In this document: positions 38,238 through 48,364 of the stretch, in pieces
How the letters are laid out: the number at the start of each line of letters is the position of its first letter
Numbering within the stretch: the stretch's first letter is position 1
Assembly: GCF_019802055.1 (NCBI RefSeq)
Contig: NZ_JAHVHW010000007.1
Location: forward strand, 1,389,403 to 1,453,402
From: Ferrimonas balearica
Lineage (GTDB): Bacteria > Pseudomonadota > Gammaproteobacteria > Enterobacterales > Shewanellaceae
Reading direction: 5' to 3'
DNA length: 64,000 bases
The notes under the pieces: generated by a model
The model's database searches: none
What the model was told of the DNA's origin: nothing
What the model saw: the letters and a program-made list of their open reading frames with translations, nothing else
Translations under genes and position numbers: made by a program

Positions 38238-39461
38238 TTAACCGGCCCGCGCCAGCAGCGGTGCCACCACACGGGGCATCACCCCCTGCAGTTTGGCAAT
38301 CGCGACCCCGTAGTTGGTGATCGGCACCCCGCGTCGGGTGCACTCCCGCAACCGCCGCAGCATCTCGGCCCGGTTGAACATGCAGGCGCCACAGTGGAGC
38401 ACCAGAGCGTAGGACTCCAGATCGTCTGGGAAGTCGTGCCCCGCCACCACATCGAACTCAATCTGCTTGCCACTGTAGCGGCGTACCAGCGCCGGCAGCT
38501 TCACCCGGCCGATGTCTTCATCCTGAACATGGTGGCTGCACGCCTCGGCAATCAGCACCCGGTCGCCATCTTTGAGACGATCCAGCGCCGCCGCCCCCTC
38601 GACCATCTGCGCCAGGTCCCCTTTAAAGCGGGCGAACAGGCTGGAGAAGGTGGTCAGGGGTACAGACTCGGGCACCAGTGGCGCCACGGTTTTGATCGCC
38701 TGGGCGTCGGTTACCACCAGCGCCGGAGGTTCCGGCAACATGGCGAGGGTCTGGGCCAGTTCGGTTTCCTTACAGATCATCGCGATGGCGCTGTGGTCCA
38801 GGGCTTCCCGCAGGATCTGCACTTGAGGCAGGATCAGCCGGCCTTTGGGTGCGGCCATATCGATGGGCACCACACACACCACGGTATCTCCCGGACCATA
38901 ACAATCTGCAGCCAGTACCGGCTTGGCCTTCAACTCCTCCGGCGCCAGCTCAAACAGCGCCTGGCAGATGGAGCGGCGACCATGGCCAGCAACTGAGCTG
39001 GCCTGCTGAAACGGCAGTCCCTGCGCGTCACACCAGATCAGGTCGTCGGCGCTGGGGCTGGCCAGATCGCCCTTGTTGAACACCACCAGTACCGGCAGGC
39101 CCAAATTGCGTTGAGACTCGATAAAGGCCCGGTCCGCTTCGGTCAGTCCCAGTTCATCGACGACATAGAGCGCCATATCAGCGCGGTTCAGCGCCTTTCT
39201 GGTGGCAGCAACCCGCAGGTTACCCAACTCCCCCTCATCGTCGATCCCGGCGGTATCGATAAAGGTCACCGGACCCAGGGGCAGCAGTTCAAACGGCTTG
39301 TTAACGGCGTCTGTTGTGGTACCCGCGGTATCGGAAACGATGGAAACGTCCTGACCGGTGAGGAGGTTCAGCAACGAGGATTTGCCCGCGTTGCGGCGGC
39401 CGGCAAGCGCGATGTGGTAGCGCATCCCTCTCGGGGCCTGGTCGGTAACGGCATTACACAT
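38238..39461 (-). CDS. hydF: [FeFe] hydrogenase H-cluster maturation GTPase HydF
   Basis: 407 residues. GTPase domain with P-loop GRRNAGKS (21-28), FIDTAGID (about 77-84) and the NKGD base motif (VVFNKGD). The C-terminal domain holds the [4Fe-4S] ligands in the CxH...HCxxC arrangement: EACSHHV and LHCGACMFNR. HydF is the scaffold that assembles the diiron subcluster from HydE and HydG products and transfers it to HydA. It is the last gene of the hydrogenase operon; its start overlaps the hydE stop by eight bases. Confidence 0.94.
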   Translation of the reverse strand: MCNAVTDQAPRGMRYHIALAGRRNAGKSSLLNLLTGQDVSIVSDTAGTTTDAVNKPFELLPLGPVTFIDTAGIDDEGELGNLRVAATRKALNRADMALYVVDELGLTEADRAFIESQRNLGLPVLVVFNKGDLASPSADDLIWCDAQGLPFQQASSVAGHGRRSICQALFELAPEELKAKPVLAADCYGPGDTVVCVVPIDMAAPKGRLILPQVQILREALDHSAIAMICKETELAQTLAMLPEPPALVVTDAQAIKTVAPLVPESVPLTTFSSLFARFKGDLAQMVEGAAALDRLKDGDRVLIAEACSHHVQDEDIGRVKLPALVRRYSGKQIEFDVVAGHDFPDDLESYALVLHCGACMFNRAEMLRRLRECTRRGVPITNYGVAIAKLQGVMPRVVAPLLARAG

Positions 39462-40482
39462 AAAGAGTCCTCAGACTGTCGCCCCGGCTGGCGCTGGCAA
39501 TACGGCCGGTAGCGGTGATGGCGGCTCGCACCTGTTGCAGGCGCGCTTCCAGTGCCAGGGTGCTGCTGTTTTTGCCGGGGTAGATCCCGTAGCGTTCAAA
39601 CACGGTATCCGGCGTAAACGAGGGCATCACCACGTTGCAGCCCCGACTCAGGGCCTGCTCACGGGCGCCACTTCGCAACGCGTCCAGGGAGCTGGTGGCA
39701 GGGATGTTTGCGCCCGGGTTCATCAGCCGCAGAATGGCGCTGACCCGATGGCTTTTCAGCACCGACCCGTTGGGCGCGTCGGCCAGGGGGGTTTGCGGGT
39801 GGGAGACAAACGGTCCACAGGCGAGCATATCCAATTGCAGATCGGTGAGTTGCAGCAGATCTTCCGCCAGCATGGCATCGGTAATGCCGGGCAGATCGGT
39901 GATCACGCCGCTGCCGGTCTGGTATCCGAGCCGCTTCAGGGCGTGAAGCCGACCCAGTCGGGCATCGAAGTCGGCGCCGGGTCGCAGTTCCGCAAAACGC
40001 TGGCGATTGAAGGTTTCCATCTTCAACAGGTAGCGATCCGCCCCCGCCTCCCGCCACGCTTCGAGCTCTTCCGCGTGTCGGTCGCCCAAAGAAAGCGTGA
40101 CAGCGATGTCCGCCCGGGACTTGATGGCACGGATCAACGCCGCCACATCATTCAGACGGTAGCGATAATCGTCCGCCGACTGCAGTACCACAGAGCCCAT
40201 ACCCAGCTCGATGGCGCGATCCACCGCGTCCAGAATGGCGTCACTGTTCAGGCGATAGCGCCGGGCCTGACGGTTGTTGCGGCGCAATCCGCAGTAGTGG
40301 CAATCGTGGCGACACAGATTGGAGAACTCCACCACGCCACGGAGGTACACCTGGTCCTCAAACACGGCACGGGTGACAGACTCCGCCTGCTGAAACAGCC
40401 AGGCATCATCCTCACCACTCAACAGGGCAAGGATCTGGCTCTTCTCCAACAGAATCGGTTTGATGCCTGCAGATGGCGTCAT
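39454..40482 (-). CDS. hydE: [FeFe] hydrogenase H-cluster maturation radical SAM protein HydE
   Basis: 342 residues from ATG 40482 (MTPSAGIKP). The SAM cluster motif is CX3CX2C at C57, C61 and C64 (NLCRHDCHYCGLRRNN). Other typical segments are VVLQSADDYRY and LKMETFNRQRF. HydE makes the dithiomethylamine-bearing precursor of the diiron site. The longer frame upstream is excluded because the ATG is an ATGA overlap with the previous gene's TGA. It lies between hydX and hydF, all tightly spaced. Confidence 0.94.
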   Translation of the reverse strand: MTPSAGIKPILLEKSQILALLSGEDDAWLFQQAESVTRAVFEDQVYLRGVVEFSNLCRHDCHYCGLRRNNRQARRYRLNSDAILDAVDRAIELGMGSVVLQSADDYRYRLNDVAALIRAIKSRADIAVTLSLGDRHAEELEAWREAGADRYLLKMETFNRQRFAELRPGADFDARLGRLHALKRLGYQTGSGVITDLPGITDAMLAEDLLQLTDLQLDMLACGPFVSHPQTPLADAPNGSVLKSHRVSAILRLMNPGANIPATSSLDALRSGAREQALSRGCNVVMPSFTPDTVFERYGIYPGKNSSTLALEARLQQVRAAITATGRIASASRGDSLRTLYV

Positions 40483-41087
40483 CCACGCACCTCCCCTTCC
40501 CGGCTTTGGTACAAGGCTGAGCGACACTCCGACACGTGACGGTAACAGGCGCGTTCCCAGAGGCTGCTGTTTGATGCCAGAGGGGCACCGGACAACCACT
40601 CCTCCACCTGCCCTTCAGACAAGCCTCCGAGCACCAGCCACAAGCCATCGGATGCGGGCACAACGGAGTGGGCGTAGTGGCCGACGATGATCTGGTCATC
40701 GCAGATCAGCACCGGCTGTGTGGGCAATTGGGTGGTCTGCACCCACATCACCTTCTCCAGGTAACGGGACTGCAGATCCGCACACCAGGTGTCGGACTGT
40801 TTCACCAGTTCGGCCCGGTGGCTGTCCATCAGAGTGGGCCGCAACATGGCTTCAAACTCGGCTTGCCAGGGACCTTCGCCGCTTGAGATCAGGATCAGCC
40901 GGGCCAGATCACCACTGGCCAGTTGCTGCTCTAACGCATTGCCGATGCCGTTGGTGGCAAAGTTGCTGTAGAGCGCGGCATGCAGCAGTACTGTGCAGCT
41001 GGATTCGATCGCGCGGATAAGCGCCTCGGGATCCAGCCCCACCCAACCGGTCAGCGCGCCATCCGGTGGCGTTGCGTTGCTGCTCAT
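40479..41087 (-). CDS. hydX: HydX, unknown protein of the hydrogenase maturation cluster
   Basis: 202 residues from ATG 41087, an ATGA overlap with the hydG stop. In Shewanella a like-sized gene sits between hydG and hydE and is called hydX in the hydGXEF maturation set. I identify this one by position and length, not motif. It is soluble with no signal peptide, and has three cysteines but no cluster motif. The C-terminal text HVSECRSALYQSREGE is charged. Its function is unknown. No known catalytic residues were found. Confidence 0.65.
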   Translation of the reverse strand: MSSNATPPDGALTGWVGLDPEALIRAIESSCTVLLHAALYSNFATNGIGNALEQQLASGDLARLILISSGEGPWQAEFEAMLRPTLMDSHRAELVKQSDTWCADLQSRYLEKVMWVQTTQLPTQPVLICDDQIIVGHYAHSVVPASDGLWLVLGGLSEGQVEEWLSGAPLASNSSLWERACYRHVSECRSALYQSREGEVRG

Positions 41088-42517
41088 AAATAGATGTCCC
41101 TTACGCCATCGTCGGTTTGGGTCAGACATTGACTGACGTTGCGGCGTCTTGCCGGGCTCATCTTGGCCAACTCTTTTTCGATCAGGGCGTTACCCGCCTC
41201 ACGGGTGCCTTCGCTGGCGTGATCATTCAGGTATTCGCGGAACGTGATCAGAGCGTTGGGCTGGCAGAACTTGCTGATGAACTGCTGCTTGGCCAGACCC
41301 ATAAAGTGGTCGCCGGTGCGCCCTTTGCGATAACAACCGGTACAGAACGAGGGGATGGAGCCAGATTCGGTCACCAGTTCATAGATGATGTCGTCCATGG
41401 GGCGATGGTCCCCCAGGGTGAACTGGGAAGCGTCCGCATGCTCCTCCTCTGCGGCCTGATAACCGCCCGGATCGGTACGGGAACCGGCGCTGATCTGGGA
41501 AACCCCCAGCTCCAGCAACTCTTTGCGCAGTTCGGCGCTCTCACGGGTGCTCATGATCAGGCCGGTATAGGGCACCGCCAGCCGGGTAATGGCCACAATG
41601 CGCTTAAAGGTGTCGTCATCCACGTCGAAAGGCGGCCGTTCTGACAGTTCAGAGCCGTGAGCCGGTTCGATGCGGGGGAAAGAGATGGTGTGGGGGCCAA
41701 CGCCGCAATCGCGTTCCAGCACCTCAACATGGCGAAGCATCGCCAGCAGTTCAAAACGGTGGTCGTAAAGACCAAACAGCGCACCGATGCCAACGTCATC
41801 GATGCCCGCTTCCATCGCCCGGTGCATGGCGTACAAGCGGTAGAGATAATCGGTTTTCTGGCCCTTCTTGTGGACCGAAGCGTAAGTGTCCGGGTGATAG
41901 GTTTCCTGGAAACACTGGTAGGTGCCGATGGCGGCGGTCTTCAGCACTTTGAAATCGTCAATGCTCATCGGCGCGCAGTTGACGTTGATGCGCCGGATGT
42001 TGCTTCCCGGAGCCAGCTTCACCTCGTACATGGTGCGAATGCTGTCCACGATCGCCTCAACATTGTTGCGGGGGTGCTCGCCATAAACCGCCAGCAGACG
42101 CTTATGGCCCATCCCCAGCAGCACCTCCACCTCCTTACGGATCTCGTCCTGCTTCAGGGTCTTGCGCTTCAGCCCCTGGTTGTCGGCGTTAAAGCCACAG
42201 TAGCTGCAACTGTTGGCACAATGGTTGGACACGTACAGGGGGGCAAACAGCACGATGCGATTGCCGTAGATGGTGTCTTTAACCTGACGGGCCAGGTCGA
42301 ACAGTTGCTGGTCGAGATCCTGATAGGGGTTCTGCAGCAGGATGGCCGCATCGGAAAGGCTCAGCCCCTCGCATTGGGAGGCTTTAACCAACACCGCCAG
42401 CACCTGCTCACGGCTTGGAGTGGCGTGCTCATTCAGGGTGCCCCAGATGGCGTCAGCATCGATAAAGCTGGTGGTGGGATCGTAATCGCGGATATGCAGT
42501 TCGTGGTGCGCAGACAT
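41084..42517 (-). CDS. hydG: [FeFe] hydrogenase maturation radical SAM tyrosine lyase HydG
   Basis: 477 residues. SAM cluster CX3CX2C at C100, C104 and C107 (NHCANSCSYCGFN). The second C-terminal cluster motif is CTGCYRKGRTGDHFM. HydG cleaves tyrosine to p-cresol and converts the rest to CO and cyanide bound to iron, the ligands of the H-cluster. It resembles ThiH (1744-2895) in its N-terminal half, as known for these families. The gap to the cytochrome b gene is 84 bases. Confidence 0.95.
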   Translation of the reverse strand: MSAHHELHIRDYDPTTSFIDADAIWGTLNEHATPSREQVLAVLVKASQCEGLSLSDAAILLQNPYQDLDQQLFDLARQVKDTIYGNRIVLFAPLYVSNHCANSCSYCGFNADNQGLKRKTLKQDEIRKEVEVLLGMGHKRLLAVYGEHPRNNVEAIVDSIRTMYEVKLAPGSNIRRINVNCAPMSIDDFKVLKTAAIGTYQCFQETYHPDTYASVHKKGQKTDYLYRLYAMHRAMEAGIDDVGIGALFGLYDHRFELLAMLRHVEVLERDCGVGPHTISFPRIEPAHGSELSERPPFDVDDDTFKRIVAITRLAVPYTGLIMSTRESAELRKELLELGVSQISAGSRTDPGGYQAAEEEHADASQFTLGDHRPMDDIIYELVTESGSIPSFCTGCYRKGRTGDHFMGLAKQQFISKFCQPNALITFREYLNDHASEGTREAGNALIEKELAKMSPARRRNVSQCLTQTDDGVRDIYL

Positions 42518-42601
42518 GAAAACTTCTCAGATCGACAAGGTGTCAAAAAACAGCAGTCAGTAATCTGACTGCTGTCTGTGGTGTGGCTTATTCGCGTGGG
42601 A

Positions 42602-43273
42602 TCACTTGCTGGCTTCGCCGTTGGCGTGAACCGGAACGATCTCCTGCTCTACCCACAGCGGGGTGTACTCAGCGGCATCGTGGTAAGGCACCTTGCCGTG
42701 AATCATCATCGCCTTGAAGTCATCGAAGCGGTATACCGCCAGGAACAGGTGAACCGGCAGGAAGGCAGTCAGCACCAGGCCGGAGACCAGGTGGCCCATA
42801 CCCAGAACGTAGGTCACGTCACGGGGCATGGCGTGAGGCAGCAGCCACAGCGCCAGGCCGGAGAAGATCAGGATGGTGCCGCCAATCAGAACGCAGGCAC
42901 CAAACAGCTTCTGGCCGGAGTTGTACTTGTTCATCGGCGGAACCGGTACCTTCTTACCCAGCAGGAACTTCTGCGGGTAACCGCCCAGCACCATGAACCA
43001 TTTCACGTCGCGGTCGGAGAAGGAGAAGACACGGGCAACAAACAGCACCACACGGTCAAAGGCGATCAGAGTGAACGCGATGGCATCCAGCGCCATCACC
43101 ACGCCAGCCACAATGTGGATGTCGTAGGTCAGCGCCATGCCCGCTTCAGAGAGCGGCTTGAAGAACAGGATCAGGCCAGTCGCGGCCAGCGGCAAAAAGC
43201 TCAGCAGCAACACGTAGTGGAAAACACGCACGCTCAGAGGGTGCTTGAGAATGGGACGGGTGTCGTGACTCAT
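42602..43273 (-). CDS. Cytochrome b subunit of the hydrogenase (formate dehydrogenase gamma type)
   Basis: 223 residues with four membrane helices. The first (FHYVLLLSFLPLAATGLILF), second (YDIHIVAGVVMALDAIAFTL), third (GGTILIFSGLALWLLPHAMP) and fourth (HLVSGLVLTAFLPVHLFLAV) carry the usual heme b histidines at the helix ends. It should anchor the periplasmic hydrogenase to the inner membrane and pass electrons to the quinone pool, as proposed for the Shewanella homolog. It has GGGAG before the ATG and follows hydB by ten bases. Confidence 0.88.
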   Translation of the reverse strand: MSHDTRPILKHPLSVRVFHYVLLLSFLPLAATGLILFFKPLSEAGMALTYDIHIVAGVVMALDAIAFTLIAFDRVVLFVARVFSFSDRDVKWFMVLGGYPQKFLLGKKVPVPPMNKYNSGQKLFGACVLIGGTILIFSGLALWLLPHAMPRDVTYVLGMGHLVSGLVLTAFLPVHLFLAVYRFDDFKAMMIHGKVPYHDAAEYTPLWVEQEIVPVHANGEASK

Positions 43274-43283
43274 GGTTACTCCC

Positions 43284-43604
43284 TCAACCTTTCAGTTTGG
43301 TGCGGTCAACAAAGTGGGTGTGCAGCAGTTCGTGGGACAGGTGTCCCAGCGGCTCACCACCGAACTCTTCGTAGTACTTGGCCACGGCCGGGTTGGCGTG
43401 GCTCACGCGCAGGGCTGCAATGGCGTCGTCTTTGTACAGGCCAGCAGTACGAGCCTTGATGTACTCGTTACGGTTCTGGATGCGGCTGGCGATCCAGCCA
43501 ACCGGCAGCGCCAGTGCCGCCATAAAGGCTGCACCAACGGCCATAAAGCGACGGCGGGACAGGAAAAAGCTGTCTTCAACGAAATCGTAGGTTTTCTTGC
43601 TCAT
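43284..43604 (-). CDS. hydB: [FeFe] hydrogenase small subunit HydB
   Basis: 106 residues. It starts with a twin-arginine signal (LSRRRFMAVGAAFMAALALP) after a 16-residue leader. The mature part (about 65 residues; EYIKARTAGLYKDDAIAALR and HELLHTHFVDRTKL) is the small-subunit fragment of periplasmic hydrogenases. HydA has no signal of its own, so the large subunit must travel folded, carried on this Tat signal. The ATG at 43604 is preferred to 43607 because the AGGA spacing is seven bases. Confidence 0.92.
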   Translation of the reverse strand: MSKKTYDFVEDSFFLSRRRFMAVGAAFMAALALPVGWIASRIQNRNEYIKARTAGLYKDDAIAALRVSHANPAVAKYYEEFGGEPLGHLSHELLHTHFVDRTKLKG

Positions 43605-43616
43605 CATTCTGTCCTA

Positions 43617-44849
43617 TCAGAGAGTGCCGACCCAGGAGGAGCCGCTGCGATCGATCGGTTGACCGCCGCCGTTTACGCAACCGCCTGCACAGTTCATCAC
43701 TTCGATAAAGTGATACGGAGAGGTGCCCGCCATGATGTCGTTCAGCAGGGGCTCGACGTTGTTGCCCATGTCATGAACCACGGCAACCTTAACGGTGACC
43801 TCCTGACCCAGGTGCTTGTCAAACAGCGTGATCTCGGCATCTTTGACGCCTTTCAGGCCACGAACCGGTTCCAGCTCCAGACGAGCCATCTCTTCGCCGG
43901 TCAGCACCTTATGAGCGGTACGAACTGCCGCTTCCATCACACCGCCGGTCGCGCCAAAAATGGTGCCCGCGCCGGTGTACTCGGAGAACATGCTGTCGCC
44001 ATCAAACTCTTCCGCCTTGGCCAGATCGATCTCCAGCAGCTTCAGCAGTTGAGACATCTCGCGGGTGGTCAGTACCGCGTCCACGTCCTGGTAAGCCTTG
44101 GCGTGACGGCCATGCTCTTTGTGGTATTCCCAGGCGTCGTTGAACTCCGGACGGGAGGCTTCCACCTTCTTCGCGGTGCAGGGCATCACGGAAACGGTAA
44201 AGATCTGCTCCGGCGGCATGTTGTACACCTTAGCGCCGTAAGTCTTGGCCACGGTGCCCGCCATCTGCTGCGGAGACTTGGCAGTGGAAAGGTTGTCCAG
44301 CAGTGTGGGGTACTTGGTTTCCAGGTAGCGTACCCAGGCCGGGCAGCAGGAAGTGAACTGAGGCAGCTTGCCGGCGTCCTTGTCGCCCTGCACCGTGGCG
44401 TGCAGGCGATGGATGAACTCGGAGCCCTCTTCCATGATGGTGAGGTCAGCCGCGAAGTTACAATCGAAAATCTTGAAGCCGGCCTGATTCATCGCGCCGT
44501 AGAGCTTCTTGGTCACCAGTTCGCCTTTGGGCAGGCCAAACTCCTCACCCACTGCCACACGTACCGCCGGTGCAATAATGCCTACAACGGTGGTGTTCTT
44601 GTCCGCCAGTTTCTCGATGACGGTTTGCAGGGCGCTGTGGGTCTCTTCGATGGCATCGAAGGGGCAGTTGATCAGACACTGGCCACAGCCAACGCATTTG
44701 TCGTGATTGACTCGATGCGCCGCACCGGAAGCGCCCTCAATGGCGCCAGTGGGGCAGAACTTCTTACAGGCGTCACAGCCTTTGCACTTGGCGGCCTGGA
44801 TCTCAATGAGACCAGATATCTCGCCGGGCTGATAAGTGGTGGCAGTCAT
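43617..44849 (-). CDS. hydA: [FeFe] hydrogenase catalytic subunit HydA
   Basis: 410 residues from ATG 44849; a longer frame upstream was rejected because it has no family text. Two ferredoxin clusters: C22, C25, C28, C32 and C52, C55, C58, C62. The H-cluster motifs are TSCCPAW (166-172), MPCTAKKVE (222-230) and FIEVMNCAGGCVNGGGQP (381-398) with C387 and C391. No signal peptide. It reduces protons or oxidises hydrogen in the periplasm as a complex with HydB. It is the first gene of the seven-gene operon. Confidence 0.95.
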   Translation of the reverse strand: MTATTYQPGEISGLIEIQAAKCKGCDACKKFCPTGAIEGASGAAHRVNHDKCVGCGQCLINCPFDAIEETHSALQTVIEKLADKNTTVVGIIAPAVRVAVGEEFGLPKGELVTKKLYGAMNQAGFKIFDCNFAADLTIMEEGSEFIHRLHATVQGDKDAGKLPQFTSCCPAWVRYLETKYPTLLDNLSTAKSPQQMAGTVAKTYGAKVYNMPPEQIFTVSVMPCTAKKVEASRPEFNDAWEYHKEHGRHAKAYQDVDAVLTTREMSQLLKLLEIDLAKAEEFDGDSMFSEYTGAGTIFGATGGVMEAAVRTAHKVLTGEEMARLELEPVRGLKGVKDAEITLFDKHLGQEVTVKVAVVHDMGNNVEPLLNDIMAGTSPYHFIEVMNCAGGCVNGGGQPIDRSGSSWVGTL

Positions 44850-45002
44850 TAGCGTAATGCATTCCTTGTTGTGATTGTTTTTACCCTGGCCCGGCGAATA
44901 CCGTTCGCTCACATCGAACACACCGAGTCGAGCGCCGAAGACTGTAGGCGAAATGCACTGGTCGGATTTTTGCGTTAGGTCAAATCTGCCCGCCAACCCC
45001 CG

Positions 45003-45227
45003 GATATTTGACGATATTTGAGGTTTTTTTAGCGTCCCAGGCGAGCTTTGAGGAAATAATTTTTCCTCCAAAGCGCTGGTTTTAAAGGCGGTTTTGGCGT
45101 TGTTGTCGAAATTGGGAGCTTATCCGACCAATCGACAACAAAGTTAGGAATTGCATAGATTTACAAACCCGTTAACGGCAAATATCTTCGACTTAGGCTC
45201 AGTACCGATATCTCGTATTTGCCGTTA
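45003..45227 (-). promoter_or_regulatory. Regulatory region upstream of hydA with several repeats
   Basis: Four structured elements lie within 380 bases of the hydA start. (1) GATATTTGA twice in tandem, 10-base period (45003-45011 and 45013-45021). (2) GAGGAAA and TTTCCTC inverted (45050-45068). (3) TTGTTGTCGA (45100-45109) and TCGACAACAA (45132-45141), a perfect 10-bp inverted repeat. (4) TAACGGCAAATA (45173-45184) and TATTTGCCGTTA (45216-45227), a perfect 12-bp inverted repeat with a 31-base spacer. They suggest activator or operator sites, or an RNA leader. Confidence 0.5.
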
Positions 45228-45283
45228 CGGTATGTCGTAGGAACAGTTCAAACCGTTTTACTCAGGCGGGAGGAAGCGGCTCT

Positions 45284-46162
45284 TCAGGACGGTGAGGACA
45301 GCGCCTGGCTCAAGGCATCAATAAAGGCCCGAACCGTCGCGGTGACATGACGGTTGGGCGGGTAGCAGGCCCAGATCGGTTCGGGCTCAGGTTGGTATGC
45401 CTCGAGTACCGGCACCAGCCTACCCTGCTCAAACGCCTCCAGCAGGTAGTGTTCGGGAAGCTGTGTCAGTCCCAGCCCCCGTGTCGCGGCTTCCAGCAAC
45501 GCCACACCACTGTTGCAGCGAAATGCACCACTGATCTTCATGCTGGTGGGCCGTCCCTCGACGTTGAATCGCCACAGATCGGAAGTGCCGACAAGACAGC
45601 GATGCTGGCTCAACTCCTCTACTCCACCCGGCGTGCCATAGCGCGCCAGATATTCGGGTGCCGCGCATACTGCCAATGCGCGCTCCCCCAAGCGGCGGGC
45701 CTTCAAAGAGGAATCCGGCAGGTCGCCGATGCGGATCGCCAGGTCGAGCCCCTCCTGAACCAGATCCAGCCGTTGATTGCTGAGCATCATCTCTACGCTC
45801 ACCTTGGGGTACTGGGCGCAAAACTCCGCCATCAATGGCGCCAGTATCTGCTCGCCAAAGTTGACCGGTGCGGTCATACGGACTCGCCCGCTTGGTTCCG
45901 TCTGTTGCTCACTCAGCAGTCGCTGGGCTTCCTCAAGACCATCAAGCAGCGGCCGGCACAGCTGATAAAACTGGCGGCCACTCTCCGTCAGGCTGACCCG
46001 GCGCGTGGTTCGGTATAACAGCTGAGAACCCAACCGAGCCTCCAGCGCCGAAACCTGGCGACTGACCTGGGCCGTCGATATACCAAGGCGCTGACCGGCA
46101 GCGGTAAAGGACTCCGTCTCCGCCACCGCCACAAATTCATTGATCCCTTCCCACTGCGCCAT
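45284..46162 (-). CDS. LysR-family regulator divergent to frmA
   Basis: 292 residues from ATG 46162 (MAQWEGINEFVAV), with GAGGG five bases before it. Helix-turn-helix: AETESFTAAGQRLGISTAQV then SRQVSALEARLGSQLLYRTT. The effector domain is of the common type, with GRVRMTAPVNFGEQILAPLM and DLAIRIGDLPDSSLKARRL. It is divergent from frmA, with 136 bases between starts, and may control formaldehyde detoxification, although FrmR is the usual regulator in enterics. The alternative ATG at 46174 has no good ribosome site. Confidence 0.85.
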   Translation of the reverse strand: MAQWEGINEFVAVAETESFTAAGQRLGISTAQVSRQVSALEARLGSQLLYRTTRRVSLTESGRQFYQLCRPLLDGLEEAQRLLSEQQTEPSGRVRMTAPVNFGEQILAPLMAEFCAQYPKVSVEMMLSNQRLDLVQEGLDLAIRIGDLPDSSLKARRLGERALAVCAAPEYLARYGTPGGVEELSQHRCLVGTSDLWRFNVEGRPTSMKISGAFRCNSGVALLEAATRGLGLTQLPEHYLLEAFEQGRLVPVLEAYQPEPEPIWACYPPNRHVTATVRAFIDALSQALSSPS

Positions 46163-46196
46163 AGGGGCCCTCATTATTACCGGTGTGCAAAAGTGA

Positions 46197-47429
<1,233 letters not shown>

Positions 47430-47442
47430 AAACCTGCGCCAA

Positions 47443-47463
47443 GGCCCCCGCTCCCCGGGGGCC
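47443..47463 (+). other. Hairpin between frmA and the formylglutathione hydrolase gene
   Basis: GGCCCCC (47443-47449) pairs with GGGGGCC (47457-47463). There is no U-run, so it may be an mRNA stabiliser or partial terminator in the 50-base gap. Confidence 0.4.
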
Positions 47464-47479
47464 AATTTCGGAACACACA

Positions 47480-48331
47480 ATGACATCACTGACCCAAATC
47501 AGTGCCAATCGCAGTTTTGGCGGCTGGCACTATCAATTGGCCTACGATTCAGAGGCGCTGAACAGCCGCACCCGGTTTGCCCTGTTCCTGCCTCCTCATG
47601 CCAGCGCAGACCATCCCGTTCCAGTGCTGTACTGGCTGTCGGGCCTGACCTGCACCGATGAAAACATGATGCAGAAAGCGGGTGCACACCGTATTGCCGC
47701 AGAGCTGGGCATCGCCATTGTTGCCCCAGACACCAGTCCCCGCGGCGATGAGGTGGCAGACGATGCGGAATATGACCTCGGTCAGGGCGCCGGGTTTTAC
47801 CTGGATGCCACACAGGCGCCCTGGTCTGCACACTACCGGATGGAGCGATTTGTGGTGGAGGAGCTTCCCGCTCTGATCGAAACCCACTTCCCGGTGTCCG
47901 ACCGCCGTGCCATCTCCGGCCACTCAATGGGCGGACACGGTGCTCTGGTGCTGTCGCTGCGCCATCCGGGTCGTTACCTGTCGGTTTCCGCCTTCAGCCC
48001 CATCAGTCACCCCAGCCAGGTTGCCTGGGGTCAGAAAGCGTTTGAAGCGTACCTGGGGAACGACACTGCGCTGTGGCACCAACATGACGCCACCGAACTC
48101 TTGTGTCGCGCCACGGAAGATAATTTCTGTCCGACGCTGGTAAGCCAGGGGCTGGCCGATCCCTTTCTGGACAACCAGTTACAGCCACACCACCTGGTGG
48201 ACGCCGCCGGGGCCAGTGGCTATCCGCTCACGCTGGAGCAGCATGCGGACTACGATCACAGTTACTACTTTATCGCCACCTTTATCGAGCAGCATCTGCG
48301 CTTCCATCAGGAGGTGCTCAACGCCCGGTAA
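47480..48331 (+). CDS. frmB: S-formylglutathione hydrolase
   Basis: 283 residues, alpha/beta hydrolase of the esterase D type. The nucleophile is S149 in ISGHSMGGHGAL. The acid and histidine lie in the C-terminal third (DHSYYFIATFIEQHL contains the His). YWLSGLTCTDENMMQKAG is a family-specific segment. It hydrolyses S-formylglutathione to formate and glutathione, the second step after FrmA. The start at 47480 has a GGAAC upstream. It is co-transcribed with frmA. Confidence 0.93.
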   Translation: MTSLTQISANRSFGGWHYQLAYDSEALNSRTRFALFLPPHASADHPVPVLYWLSGLTCTDENMMQKAGAHRIAAELGIAIVAPDTSPRGDEVADDAEYDLGQGAGFYLDATQAPWSAHYRMERFVVEELPALIETHFPVSDRRAISGHSMGGHGALVLSLRHPGRYLSVSAFSPISHPSQVAWGQKAFEAYLGNDTALWHQHDATELLCRATEDNFCPTLVSQGLADPFLDNQLQPHHLVDAAGASGYPLTLEQHADYDHSYYFIATFIEQHLRFHQEVLNAR

Positions 48332-48364
48332 TGCCGTGGTGCCGTCCCCAAATTTGGAGGCAGT

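Noticed and set aside
43272-44852. 526-codon open frame on the plus strand opposite hydA
   Set aside because: The minus-strand HydA carries every H-cluster motif; the antisense text shows no domain.
45003-45021. FNR or NarL site before hydA
   Set aside because: The elements are direct repeats (GATATTTGA twice), not the TTGAT-N4-ATCAA palindrome, so no known regulator can be named.
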